Source of the DNA: AP-15 sp963700195
GTDB lineage: Bacteria > Pseudomonadota > Alphaproteobacteria > ATCC43930 > CGMCC-115725
Direction of reading: 5' to 3'
Length of the DNA stretch: 64,000 bases
NCBI GenBank assembly: GCA_963700195.1
Contig: CAVOWQ010000045.1
Coordinates: 24,464-88,463 of the forward strand
Within the stretch, counting starts at the first letter, position 1, and each line of letters starts with the position of its first letter. Positions 31,414 through 40,058 of this stretch are shown here, piece after piece. The position numbers and the translations under genes are program-made. The notes beneath the pieces were generated by a model. That model had not been told where the DNA came from. It searched no databases and saw nothing but the letters and a program-made list of their open reading frames with translations.

Positions 31414-32193
31414 TCACCCGCGCTCGGCCATCATTCGCTTGGTGTTGGAAATTGCGCGCGCCGGGTTGAGGCCTTTCGGGCAGGTCTTGGTGCAGTTCAT
31501 GATGGTGTGGCAGCGATAGAGCCGGAACGGGTCCTCGAGCCGGTCGAGGCGCTCGCCGGTGCGCTGATCGCGGCTGTCGGCGAGCCAGCGATAGGATTGC
31601 AGCAGGATCGACGGGCCGAGATAGCGGTCCTGGTTCCACCAGTAGCTCGGGCACGAGGTCGAGCAGCAGAAGCAGAGGATGCACTCCCACAACCCGTCGA
31701 GCTGCGCGCGTTCCTCTGGCGACTGGTGACGCTCGCGGTCCGGCGGCGGCTGGTCGGTTTGCAGCCAGGGCTCGATCAGCTCGTATTGCGCATACAACCC
31801 GGTGAGGTCGGGAACCAGATCCTTCAGAACCTGCAGGTGCGGCAGCGGAGTGATCCGGCTCGTCCCTTTTTTGAGACTATCCATCGCGGTCAGACACGCC
31901 AATGTGTTGACCCCGTCGATATTCATCGCGCAGGAGCCGCACACGCCTTCGCGGCAGGACCGCCGGAACGCCAATGTCGGGTCGATCTGGTCGTTGATCT
32001 TGACCAAGGCATCGAGCACCATCGGCCCGCAGTGATCGCGATCGATGTCGAACGTATCCATCTGCGGATTGGCGTTCTTCGCCGGGTCCCAGCGATAGAT
32101 CCGGAAGCTCTTGACGTGCTCAGCCGGTTGCGAAAGCGCCCAGTGCTTGCCTTCGCCGACCTTTGAGTTTGCGGGGAGCGTAAACTCGGACAT
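31414..32193 (-). CDS. sdhB: Succinate dehydrogenase iron-sulfur subunit
   Basis: 259-residue electron-transfer subunit of complex II. It has a 2Fe-2S ferredoxin domain with RRSCREGVCGSCAMNIDGVN and LACLTAMDS. The C-terminal domain carries ECILCFCCSTSCPSYWW and CHTIMNCTKTCPKGLNPAR for the 4Fe-4S and 3Fe-4S centres. ATG 32193 gives MSEFTLPANSKVGEGKHW and lies behind an AAGGAG some 15 bases upstream. Last gene of sdhCDAB. All cluster Cys are present. Confidence 0.95.
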   Translation of the reverse strand: MSEFTLPANSKVGEGKHWALSQPAEHVKSFRIYRWDPAKNANPQMDTFDIDRDHCGPMVLDALVKINDQIDPTLAFRRSCREGVCGSCAMNIDGVNTLACLTAMDSLKKGTSRITPLPHLQVLKDLVPDLTGLYAQYELIEPWLQTDQPPPDRERHQSPEERAQLDGLWECILCFCCSTSCPSYWWNQDRYLGPSILLQSYRWLADSRDQRTGERLDRLEDPFRLYRCHTIMNCTKTCPKGLNPARAISNTKRMMAERG

Positions 32194-34018
32194 CTCTGGA
32201 TGAAGCTCTCCTTGTCGTCTCGACTGAGTGGGTACGCTCGGCGGGCGGGAAGCTCTGCACCTCGTTGGAGAGCGCATTGAGATGCACCGGGCGGTAGGCG
32301 AAGGTGACCTTCCAGTCTTCGTCCTTCCACGCGCAGGTATGCTTCAACCAATTCACGTCGTCACGTTTCGGAAAATCCTCGCGTGCCTGCGCCCCGCGCG
32401 ATTCGGTACGCGCAGCGGCGGAGTGGGCAATCACCACCGCCTGATCCGCGAGATTGGCAAGCTCCAGGGCCGAGACCAGTGCCACATTCCACTGTAGCGA
32501 GTCGTCGTCGACGGTAACGCGCTCGAGCGGATCGCGCAGGGCCGCCAGCTTATCCAGCCCCTCCTTCAAGATGTCGCCGCGGCGGAACACGCCGAAGCTC
32601 GACTGCATCGCCTCCTGCATCTGCGGGCGGACCTCGCCGGGCTTGTTGCCGCCCTTGCTGTGGCGGATCCTGTCGAAGCGCTGCAGCGCGCGCTCTTCCG
32701 AGTGGCCGTTCGCCTCGCGCACCTGTGATCCCGGCTTGACGATCTCGGCCGCGCGCAGCGCCGCGGCGCGCCCGAAGACGATCAGGTCGAGCAGGCTGTT
32801 CGTGCCGAGGCGGTTCGCGCCATGAACCGAGACGCACGCCGCCTCGCCGATCGCCATCAGGCCCGGCACCACCGCATCGGGGTCGTCCTTGGTCGGACGG
32901 ACGACCTCCGCCCTGATCGTGGTCGGGATGCCGCCCATCACGTAATGGACGGTCGGTATCACCGGGATCGGCTCCTTGTGCGCATCGACGCCGGCGAAAA
33001 TGCGCGCGGTCTCGACGATGCCCGGCAGGCGCGCGCTGAGGACATCCGCCGGCAGCTGCTCGAGATGCAGGTAGATGTGGTCCTTTTTCTCGCCGACGCC
33101 GCGGCCCTCGCGGATCTCGATCGCCTCGGCCCGGCTGACCACGTCGCGCGAGGAGAGGTCCTTTTCGCGGGGCGCATATTTGGGCATGAAGCGCTCGCCC
33201 TCGCTGTTGGTCAGATAGCCGCCCTCGCCGCGGGCGCCCTCGGTAATCAAAACGCCCGCGCCATAGACCCCGGTCGGGTGGAACTGGATGAATTCCATGT
33301 CCTGCAACGGGAGACCGGCGCGCAATACCATCGCGTTGCCGTCGCCGGTGCAGGTGTGCGCCGAGGTGCAGGATTGGTAGACCCGGCCGCAGCCGCCGGT
33401 GGCAATGACGGTCATGTTGGCGCGGAAGCGGTGGATCGACCCGTCCTCGAGACACCAGGCGAGCAGGCCGCGGCACGCGCCGTCATCGTCCATCAACAGG
33501 TCGATGGCAAAATACTCGACAAAGAAGCGCGCCTGGTGCTTCAGGCACTGCTGGTAGAGCGTGTGCAGGATCGCGTGGCCGGTGCGGTCCGCGGCGGCGC
33601 AGGCACGATAGGCCATGTCGCCCTTGGCGTATTCGGTCGTGTGCCCGCCAAAGCGGCGCTGATAGATCGTCCCGGCCTCGGTGCGGCTGAACGGCACGCC
33701 GAAATGCTCGAGCTCGATGACCGCAGGGACCGCCTCGCGGCACAGGTATTCGATCGCGTCCTGATCGCCGAGCCAGTCGGAACCCCTGACCGTATCGAAC
33801 ATGTGCCAGCGCCAATCGTCCTTTTCCATATTGCCGAGCGCGGCGCTGATGCCGCCCTGCGCGGCGACCGTGTGGCTGCGGGTCGGGAAGACCTTGGTGA
33901 CGCAGGCGGTATTGAGCCCCGCCGCGACCATGCCGAGTGTCGCGCGCAATCCGGCGCCGCCGGCGCCGAGGACGACGACGTCGAACGAATGGTCGATGAT
34001 GTCGTAGCTGTCGGGCAT
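32120..34018 (-). CDS. sdhA: Succinate dehydrogenase flavoprotein subunit
   Basis: Catalytic subunit of complex II. It starts MPDSYDIIDHSFDVVVLGAG (FAD loop) after GAGGAAAA. It has the flavinylation and substrate regions TRSHTVAAQGGISAALGN, MEFIQFHPTGVYGAGVLITE and GEAACVSVHGANRLGTNSLL. Relatives end soon after SFPPAERT, reached near 32220. Here the frame runs another 33 or so unusual residues to 32120, overlapping the start of sdhB. Either the stop codon was lost or an indel sits there. Otherwise intact; about 632 residues as read, about 600 expected. Confidence 0.94.
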   Translation of the reverse strand: MPDSYDIIDHSFDVVVLGAGGAGLRATLGMVAAGLNTACVTKVFPTRSHTVAAQGGISAALGNMEKDDWRWHMFDTVRGSDWLGDQDAIEYLCREAVPAVIELEHFGVPFSRTEAGTIYQRRFGGHTTEYAKGDMAYRACAAADRTGHAILHTLYQQCLKHQARFFVEYFAIDLLMDDDGACRGLLAWCLEDGSIHRFRANMTVIATGGCGRVYQSCTSAHTCTGDGNAMVLRAGLPLQDMEFIQFHPTGVYGAGVLITEGARGEGGYLTNSEGERFMPKYAPREKDLSSRDVVSRAEAIEIREGRGVGEKKDHIYLHLEQLPADVLSARLPGIVETARIFAGVDAHKEPIPVIPTVHYVMGGIPTTIRAEVVRPTKDDPDAVVPGLMAIGEAACVSVHGANRLGTNSLLDLIVFGRAAALRAAEIVKPGSQVREANGHSEERALQRFDRIRHSKGGNKPGEVRPQMQEAMQSSFGVFRRGDILKEGLDKLAALRDPLERVTVDDDSLQWNVALVSALELANLADQAVVIAHSAAARTESRGAQAREDFPKRDDVNWLKHTCAWKDEDWKVTFAYRPVHLNALSNEVQSFPPAERTHSVETTRRASSRDVRVYAPRKLKGRRRQALGAFATG

Positions 34019-34029
34019 TGTTTTCCTCC

Positions 34030-34446
34030 CTATCGACCGAGAAAGAGCTTGAGCACGGCGAGCACGCTGGCGCCCGCCAGCACCACCGCAGCACCGCGCA
34101 CCAGCAGCTCGGCGGCAACCAGGCGGGCGCGCGTGTGCACGTAATCGACCAGGACCGAGCGCATGCCCACGACCGCGTGCGCCAGCAATGCCAGCACAAA
34201 GAGGATGGTCAACAGCGCCGGCACCGGCGAGGCGAGCCATGCGGCCGCGGTCATTTGGTCCGACGTGGCGAGCCGCAGCATCGAGGCGACGAAATAGAGC
34301 CCGAGCGGAATAAGGGCGAGCGCGGTCCTGCGCTGCAGCCGCCACTCCTGCAAGCCCGTCGCGAGCGCTGCCGAGATGGCGGACGCGCCGCAGCACGTTT
34401 TCATCGCGCAGTGCGGTCGCATTCGACAGGAGCGCGAATTTGCCAT
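34030..34446 (-). CDS. sdhD: Succinate dehydrogenase membrane anchor subunit, N-terminal frameshifts
   Basis: Small hydrophobic anchor of complex II. The readable part is QEWRLQRRTALALIPLGLYF followed by three helices and MRSVLVDYVHTRARL, whose Asp-Tyr and His lie near the haem/quinone site of SdhD. The expected N-terminus, with NATALRDENVLRRVRHLGSA then RDGL, is in another frame. A missing base near 34425 and an extra T near 34337 explain this. Gene order sdhC-sdhD-sdhA-sdhB is standard, with gaps of about 10 bases. Confidence 0.85.
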   Translation of the reverse strand: MANSRSCRMRPHCAMKTCCGASAISAALATGLQEWRLQRRTALALIPLGLYFVASMLRLATSDQMTAAAWLASPVPALLTILFVLALLAHAVVGMRSVLVDYVHTRARLVAAELLVRGAAVVLAGASVLAVLKLFLGR

Positions 34447-34456
34447 CGGCGCCTCC

Positions 34457-34837
34457 TTAGGCCAGCAATACGTAGAGCCAGGCGAGCACGGTCAGCACGA
34501 CGGTCGCGGCGAGCACGGCGTAGCCGCTGCGATAGGCGTCGTGGATCTCGAAGCCGTAGCCGGCATCCCAAGCCAGATGCCGGATGCCGCTGCACAGGTG
34601 ATAGAAGAACGCGACCGACCAGCCGAACAACAGGAGTACCCCAATCGGCGAGGCGATAAAGGCGTGCGTCGCGGCGAACACCTCGCCGCCAGCGGCCACG
34701 GCGACGAGCCACCAGGCCAGCAGGATCGAGCCTACGACCAGTGCAATGCCGGTCAACCGGTGCAGGATCGACAGGACCGACGTGATCTGAAAGCGGTACC
34801 ACGTCGGGAACATGAATGGCGAGAGCGGACGTTCCAT
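34457..34837 (-). CDS. sdhC: Succinate dehydrogenase cytochrome b556 subunit
   Basis: 126-residue three-helix anchor. MERPLSPFMFPTWYRFQITS and VLSILHRLTGIALVVGSI form the SdhC N-terminal signature, and HLCSGIRHLAWD contains the haem-ligand His in the second helix region. First gene of the sdhCDAB operon. Immediately upstream is the remnant of a cydAB operon, so the sdh promoter must lie in or beyond that relic. Confidence 0.92.
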   Translation of the reverse strand: MERPLSPFMFPTWYRFQITSVLSILHRLTGIALVVGSILLAWWLVAVAAGGEVFAATHAFIASPIGVLLLFGWSVAFFYHLCSGIRHLAWDAGYGFEIHDAYRSGYAVLAATVVLTVLAWLYVLLA

Positions 34838-34853
34838 GGCGATGATTCCTCCC

Positions 34854-34989
34854 TCAATAGTGCCCGGCTGTTGGTTTGACTTTGCCCCTGAAGACAGTAT
34901 AGCTGATCGCGGTGTAGGCCAGCATCAGCGGGAAAACGAAGAGACCCTCGCCCCAGAATCCGCGACAGCAGAAGCGCTGTGAGGTCCAT
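34854..34989 (-). pseudogene. Ghost of a second cydAB operon (cydA start fused to cydB end)
   Basis: The first 11 codons from ATG 34989 read MDLTALLLSRI, identical to the start of the intact CydA. They are joined directly, out of frame, to a sequence encoding FWGEGLFVFPLMLAYTAISY and ending KVKPTAGHY, the last 33 or so codons of a CydB. The junction lies near 34956. Everything between, about 2.2 kb in the intact operon, is gone. The cydB part differs from both other copies, so this was a distinct cydAB. It lies between fdhD and sdhC. Confidence 0.82.
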
Positions 34990-34999
34990 TGGTATATCC

Positions 35000-35828
35000 T
35001 CACCAGTACCGGGTGATCCGCTCGGGATGGGTGAACACCTCGAACCCGTCGTCGCGTGCGATGCCCACGAGGGTTAGGCCCGTTGCCTCTGCGGTGCGGA
35101 CGGCCAAAGCCGTCGGCGCAGACACCCCGACGATGATAGCCGCTCCCATCATGCCGGCTTTCTGCACGAGCTCGATGGAGATCCGGCTCGACAGTACAAT
35201 GACGCCATCGGCAGCCGGCAAGCCTTCGCGCAGCAATGCGCCCGCCAATTTGTCGAGCGCATTGTGCCGACCCACGTCTTCGCGCAGAACCAGGCTCTGA
35301 TCTGGCCGCCAAAACGCCGCTGCGTGGACGGCCCGGGTCTGGATGTTCAACTGCTGGCTCGCCGGCAGCGCGGCCACTGCTTCTTCGATGTCCCGCCGGG
35401 TCACCTGTAAATCACAACTCGCCAGCGGTATTGTGCGATTGGCCTCGGCTAGGCTCTCCAATCCGCACATGCCGCATCCGGCCGGTCCGACAAACCGACG
35501 CCGCCGTGCCGCGAACGCATCGGATCGGTCGCCCGTCAGCCACATTCGCAATACGATCCCGTCGGCAACACTGACTATGGCGAGTTCCGCTATTTCGGCG
35601 CGCCGCGGTAATAATTCCCTCGGTGTAAGTGAAACCGAGCGCAAAATCCTCGAGATCGTCGGGTGTCGCCATCAAGATGGCATGCGTCGCACCGTCATAG
35701 CTGAACGCGACCGGGACCTCCTCGGCCAAGGTGCGTTCCCCGATCAGCGTAAAGCCACTGCGCCAAGCTTGCCTTGGGACGCATCGCGCCGGCGGCGGCA
35801 CGACGCGAAAGGCCTCCAACGCAAACAT
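35000..35828 (-). CDS. fdhD: Formate dehydrogenase accessory sulfurtransferase, one frameshift
   Basis: FdhD passes sulfur from a cysteine desulfurase to the molybdenum cofactor of formate dehydrogenases. The first frame has EEVPVAFSYDGATHAILMAT and LEDFALGFTYTEGIIT. After a shift near 35610 the second has the CXXC-type GPAGCGMCGLESLAEA, VLREDVGRHNALDKLAGALL, VIVLSSRISIELVQKAGMMG and APTALAVRTAEATGLTLVGI. Both catalytic Cys are present. It starts two bases after the stop of the molybdoenzyme gene, its expected client. Confidence 0.88.
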
Positions 35829-35830
35829 TC

Positions 35831-38182
35831 TCAGCTTCCGGGATTGAGCCGCGGCGGCTCTGGACGAACCAAGACCGGGATCGACTTTGCCGCCGGCGTC
35901 CCGCTCTTTACATCATGATAAGCGAGTGGCAGCAGCGGATTGGTCTCCGGATAATAAGCGCCGACCGAGCCGGCCGCGATACTATGGGTCTTTGCCCAGA
36001 AACCGCCGACCACGCGGCGCTTGTCATCGGCCAGGGATTCGATTTCGACCAGATCGCCCTCGGCAATGCCGCGCGCAAGCATGTCGGCTTCATTCATGAA
36101 CACCACCATGCGGCCGCCGAACACCCCGCGATACCGGTCATCGAGAGTGTAAATCGTCGTGTTGTACTGATCGTGGCTGCGCAATGTGGCGAGCCTAAGC
36201 ATGGCCGGGTCCTTGACCGGTTCGTCCTCGCTGACGCCCGGGAAAACGATGAAATTGGCGCGGCCGGTGGGGGTGTTCCAAATCCGCTCGCGCGGCGGAA
36301 TGGTCAGGTGAAAGCCGCCCGGGCGACGGATGCGCTCGTTGAAACCGGCAAACAGCTGCGGAAAGACCTCCTCGATTTTGTCGCGGATCCGATTGTAGTC
36401 GTCGACAAAGTAGTCCCAGTCGATGCCGCAATCCGGCAAGGTGGCCTTTGCCATGCCGCAGATAATCGCAACCTCCGATTTCAGGTGCTCACTTGGCGGA
36501 TCGACGAGACCGTGCGACGCATGGACCATCGACATGCTGTCTTCGACCGTGATCGACTGCCGACCGCCAGTTGCATGTCGATATCGCTGCGCGCCAGAAC
36601 GGGAAGGATCAGCGCCTGTTGGCCGTGGACCAGATGACCGCGGTTGAGCTTGGTGCTGACCGCAACGGTCAGCTTCAGCCGCCGCATCGCCGCTTCGGCC
36701 GCCGGCCAGTCCGGAACCGCTCTGACGAAATTGCCGCCGCACCCGATGAAAACCTTGGCGCGTCCGTCGACCATCGCCTGGACCGCGTCGACGACACGGT
36801 GCCCGCGCGCCCGCGGCGGCTCAAAGCCGAATACTTTCTTTATCTGATCGAGGAATTCCGGCTTCGGGTTTTCGTCGACGCCCATCGTGCGGTCGCCTTG
36901 CACGTTCGAATGGCCGCGCACCGGGCAGATCCCCGCTCCCGGCTTGCCGAAATTGCCGCGCAACAGCAACAAATTCACGATCTGCTGTACATTTGCGGTG
37001 CCGAGCCGATGTTGGGTGATCCCCATGCCGTAGCAGACAATGACGGCGCTCGCCCGCATATAGATGTTCGCCACCCGCTCCAATTGGTCGCGCGGCAAGC
37101 CGCTTACGCTCAATATGTCTTCCCAGGTCGTGCGGCGGAGATCGTCTGCGAACGCTTCGAAGCCGTGGGTGTGCCCCGCGATGAAATCGACATCGAGTAT
37201 CGGTTCGCGGCCGTCTCGAAGCGCCTCGTCATGCGCCTCCAGCACCAGCTTCATGACCCCTTTGAGGGCCGCGACATCGCCGCCGACGCGGACCTGGCAA
37301 TACTCGCTGGCGATCCTCGTCTCGCCAAACGTTGCCATTTCCACTGGATCCTGGGGTGCGGCAAACCGTTCGAGCGCGCGCTCGCGCAATGGGTTGAACA
37401 CCACGATCGGCACCCCGCGACGCGACGCGTTGTGCAACTCGGTCAACATTCGCGGGCTGTTGGTGCCGGGTTGCTGCCCGATGATGAAGATCGCGTCCGA
37501 ATACGCGAAGTCATCCAGCAGTACGGTCCCTTTGCCGATGCCGATGCTCTCCGGCAGACCGACGCTGGTCGGCTCGTGACACATGTTCGAGCAGTCGGGA
37601 AAATTGTTGGTGCCGAAGCGGCGCGCAAAGAGCTGGTACATGAACGCGCCCTCGTTCGAGGTGCGTCCCGAGGTGTAGAATTCCGCCTCGTTGGGATCGT
37701 CGAGCGCGTTGAGCTCGCGCGCGACCAGTGCAAACGCTTCGTCCCAACCGACCGGCACGTAATGGTCGGTTGCGGGATCATAGCGCATCGGTTCCGTCAA
37801 ACGGCCCTGCTGCTCGAGCCAGTAGTCGCTTTCCTGTTCCAGTTCGCGGATCGTGTGGGCCGCGAAGAACTCGCGCGTCACACGGTGTTTGGTCAGCTCC
37901 CAGGTGACAGCCTTGGCGCCGTTCTCGCAAAAATCAAATGAGCTAGTATGCCGCGGGTCAGGCCAGGCGCAACCGGGGCAGTCAAAGCCATCCGGCTGGT
38001 TCATCGACAGCAGCGCCCTGGTGCCTCTGATCTCGACGCTTTGCTCGCGCAGCGCTCTCGCCGTCGCCTGCAACGCACCCCAGCCGCCGGCCGGCGCATT
38101 GTACGGCGCGAACACCGGCTTGGCGGCAGGCTCCTGCTGAAGCTCGGTCGGAACGGAAGGGAGGAGGAGATTGGTCGGTCAT
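35831..38182 (-). CDS. Molybdopterin oxidoreductase of the FdhF/YdeP family, frameshifted
   Basis: Large molybdoenzyme (about 780 residues joined). NQPDGFDCPGCAWPDP near the N-terminus, SNMCHEPTSVGLPESIGIGK, DAIFIIGQQPGTNSPRMLTE, CPVRGHSNVQGDRTMGVDEN and FIGCGGNFVRAVPD are typical of the YdeP/FdhF-like alpha subunit. The C-terminal cofactor domain is in the second frame (LRSHDQYNTTIYTLDDRYRG). Shifts occur near 38150, where removing one extra C gives MTDQSPP then SVPTELQQEP, and near 36580. Substrate of this family is not settled; formate is suggested by the adjacent fdhD. Confidence 0.85.
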
Positions 38183-38243
38183 GATCGCTCCGTAGGTAAT
38201 CGCAATACTGCCTCTAAGCCCTTGCGTCTCCCAAAACGGCCTC

Positions 38244-38807
38244 TCACTCGGCGAGCGCGACCTCGTCGTGAGTCGACACGGCGGCCATCGCCTCGAAGAC
38301 ACCGTCGCGTCGGACGAGCGCGTGGAAGAGCGCCGCCGCGACATGCAAGAGGACCAGGGCAAAGAAGACGAAAGCAAAGTAGAAGTGCGCGTTCCAGAGC
38401 AAGGTATGCAGGCGGTCGCTCTGCGGTAGGATCGCCGGAAGGTGCACGCCCGCGAACAGCACGACCGGGTAGGCGGCCGCCGACAGCATCCCCCAGCCGA
38501 GCAACGGCATGCCGATCATTAGGATGTAGAGCGCGTAATGCGACAGCTGGGCTGCGAGCTTCATCGGTTCGGGCAGGTCGGCCGGCAGCGGCGGCGCCCC
38601 GTAGCGCAGGCGCACCGCCAGGCGGATCAGCGCGAGGACCAGGATGGCGATCCCGAGCGGTTTGTGAATCGAAACGAGGGTCAGGTATTTCGGCATGACG
38701 GTAGACACCATGCCAACGCCAATGAACAGCATGGCCAAGATGCAGACAGCCATGAGCCAGTGCAGCAGGCGCTGGAGCGGGGTGAAGCGTCGGCGGATCC
38801 CGATCAT
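38244..38807 (-). CDS. Cytochrome b561 family protein
   Basis: 187-residue four-helix membrane cytochrome. RRRFTPLQRLLHWLMAVCIL has the first haem His, LVSIHKPLGIAILVLALIRL the second. QLSHYALYILMIGMPLLGWG and NAHFYFAFVFFALVLLHVAA supply the others, as in prokaryotic di-haem b561 (YodB/CybB type). It would pass electrons between quinol and a periplasmic or haem partner. Its ATG overlaps the catalase-like gene's stop (ATGA), so the two form a coupled unit. Confidence 0.88.
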   Translation of the reverse strand: MIGIRRRFTPLQRLLHWLMAVCILAMLFIGVGMVSTVMPKYLTLVSIHKPLGIAILVLALIRLAVRLRYGAPPLPADLPEPMKLAAQLSHYALYILMIGMPLLGWGMLSAAAYPVVLFAGVHLPAILPQSDRLHTLLWNAHFYFAFVFFALVLLHVAAALFHALVRRDGVFEAMAAVSTHDEVALAE

Positions 38808-39862
38808 GGCTTGGCGTCCGTCGCCGTTCGCGGATAGTCCTTGGCCTCCGCCGTGCGAAGGTCGTATGACCTCGCATAGGCAGCCGACCGTGCGGCCGGG
38901 AACGGGTCGTCCGATGTCCGCATGCCGGAAGGCAGGACGGTCGGATCAAAGTTGATGTCGCGGCATGGGCCGTCTCGATCCGGTTCGATCTGCTGCACCG
39001 TGAGCGTGCCGACTTCAATGGCGCGGCGGTCTTCCGGCCAGGCCTTGCTGGGGTCCGCGGTGGGATCGCCGGGATTGGCAACGGTCACCACCATGGTCCA
39101 GCGCTGCGGCGCGCCGCGGACCCGCTCGGTGATCTCTTGCTCGAGGAAGTCAGGGCCACGCTTCGCGAGATCATCCTGCGAGATCGGGACCGGTCGCGCC
39201 GCCGGCAGCAGCGACCATCGCACCGTATTCTCCGCGCCGGAACTGTCGATAAAGACGAAGCTATCGAGACTGTTGAACCGCTCTTCAGCGTAGCTGCCGG
39301 TCCACGGGGCGCTCTTGGCCCAGGCGCCGAACGCCGCAATCTCGGGATGAGCGCCGGCAAATGTCTTCATCGCGTCCGGGTCTTTGCTCGCCGAGGCGAG
39401 CAACAGCTCGTAAAAGGCTTGCGGCGTCGACACCGCAAAGAATGGCGGGTCGATCATGGCGCTGCGCCATACCTCTCCGTCCGGTGTCGAGATCTGCAAT
39501 CCCATACCCCGCACCCGCACCGTCGCATCCGGCGCGTTCGCATCGGGAGTGCCGAGATTGAAGCGTCCGAGGACAGGATACTGGCCCCGGGTGAAAACCT
39601 GAGCCGTTGACACCGCCGACCCGGCTCCATTCGCTTCGAACACGCCGGTGAAGCAGATGCCCTTGGCATGGTTTCGGCGATGGCCGAGCGCCACGCCGGT
39701 GGGAGGCGCCAGCGCAGCCACCATCCTCTCCGGCGTCAGGCGCTGGGGCGAGAACCATCCCGCCGTATAGGCAAACGCAATGGCACCGGCACCGATGACA
39801 ACGGCAATCAGCACCAGCGATCCAAATATGGAACGCGTGGGCGATTGGCTCGACTGGGCCAT
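38804..39862 (-). CDS. Membrane-anchored catalase-like haem protein (SrpA-type)
   Basis: 352 residues. An N-terminal transmembrane segment (IFGSLVLIAVVIGAGAIAFA) is followed by the short catalase core. The distal His lies in HRRNHAKGICFTGVFEANGA. VLGRFNLGTPDANAPD and VRGMGLQISTPDGEVW follow, and the proximal Tyr sits in ARSAAYARSYDLRTAEA. Much shorter than true catalases, like SrpA-type catalase-related proteins with peroxidase activity. Coupled to the b561 gene downstream, suggesting a quinol-linked periplasmic peroxidase; that pairing is known in other bacteria but function here is inferred. Confidence 0.85.
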   Translation of the reverse strand: MAQSSQSPTRSIFGSLVLIAVVIGAGAIAFAYTAGWFSPQRLTPERMVAALAPPTGVALGHRRNHAKGICFTGVFEANGAGSAVSTAQVFTRGQYPVLGRFNLGTPDANAPDATVRVRGMGLQISTPDGEVWRSAMIDPPFFAVSTPQAFYELLLASASKDPDAMKTFAGAHPEIAAFGAWAKSAPWTGSYAEERFNSLDSFVFIDSSGAENTVRWSLLPAARPVPISQDDLAKRGPDFLEQEITERVRGAPQRWTMVVTVANPGDPTADPSKAWPEDRRAIEVGTLTVQQIEPDRDGPCRDINFDPTVLPSGMRTSDDPFPAARSAAYARSYDLRTAEAKDYPRTATDAKP

Positions 39863-40058
39863 TCAAGCCTCCCTGTTGCGCTCGACGAGCGTTGCAGCGA
39901 ATTCACTATTCCCGAGTGTCGTCATGTGGTGTGTTTTTGATTGGAGATTCGAATTCGCGACCTGATCCCACGGGCCGAATGATTACTGTCCTGGACCGGG
40001 TTGGCTGGCCCCTCGACCACTCTGATAATACTGCTGTGATCTCCATTGGAATTGTCCG

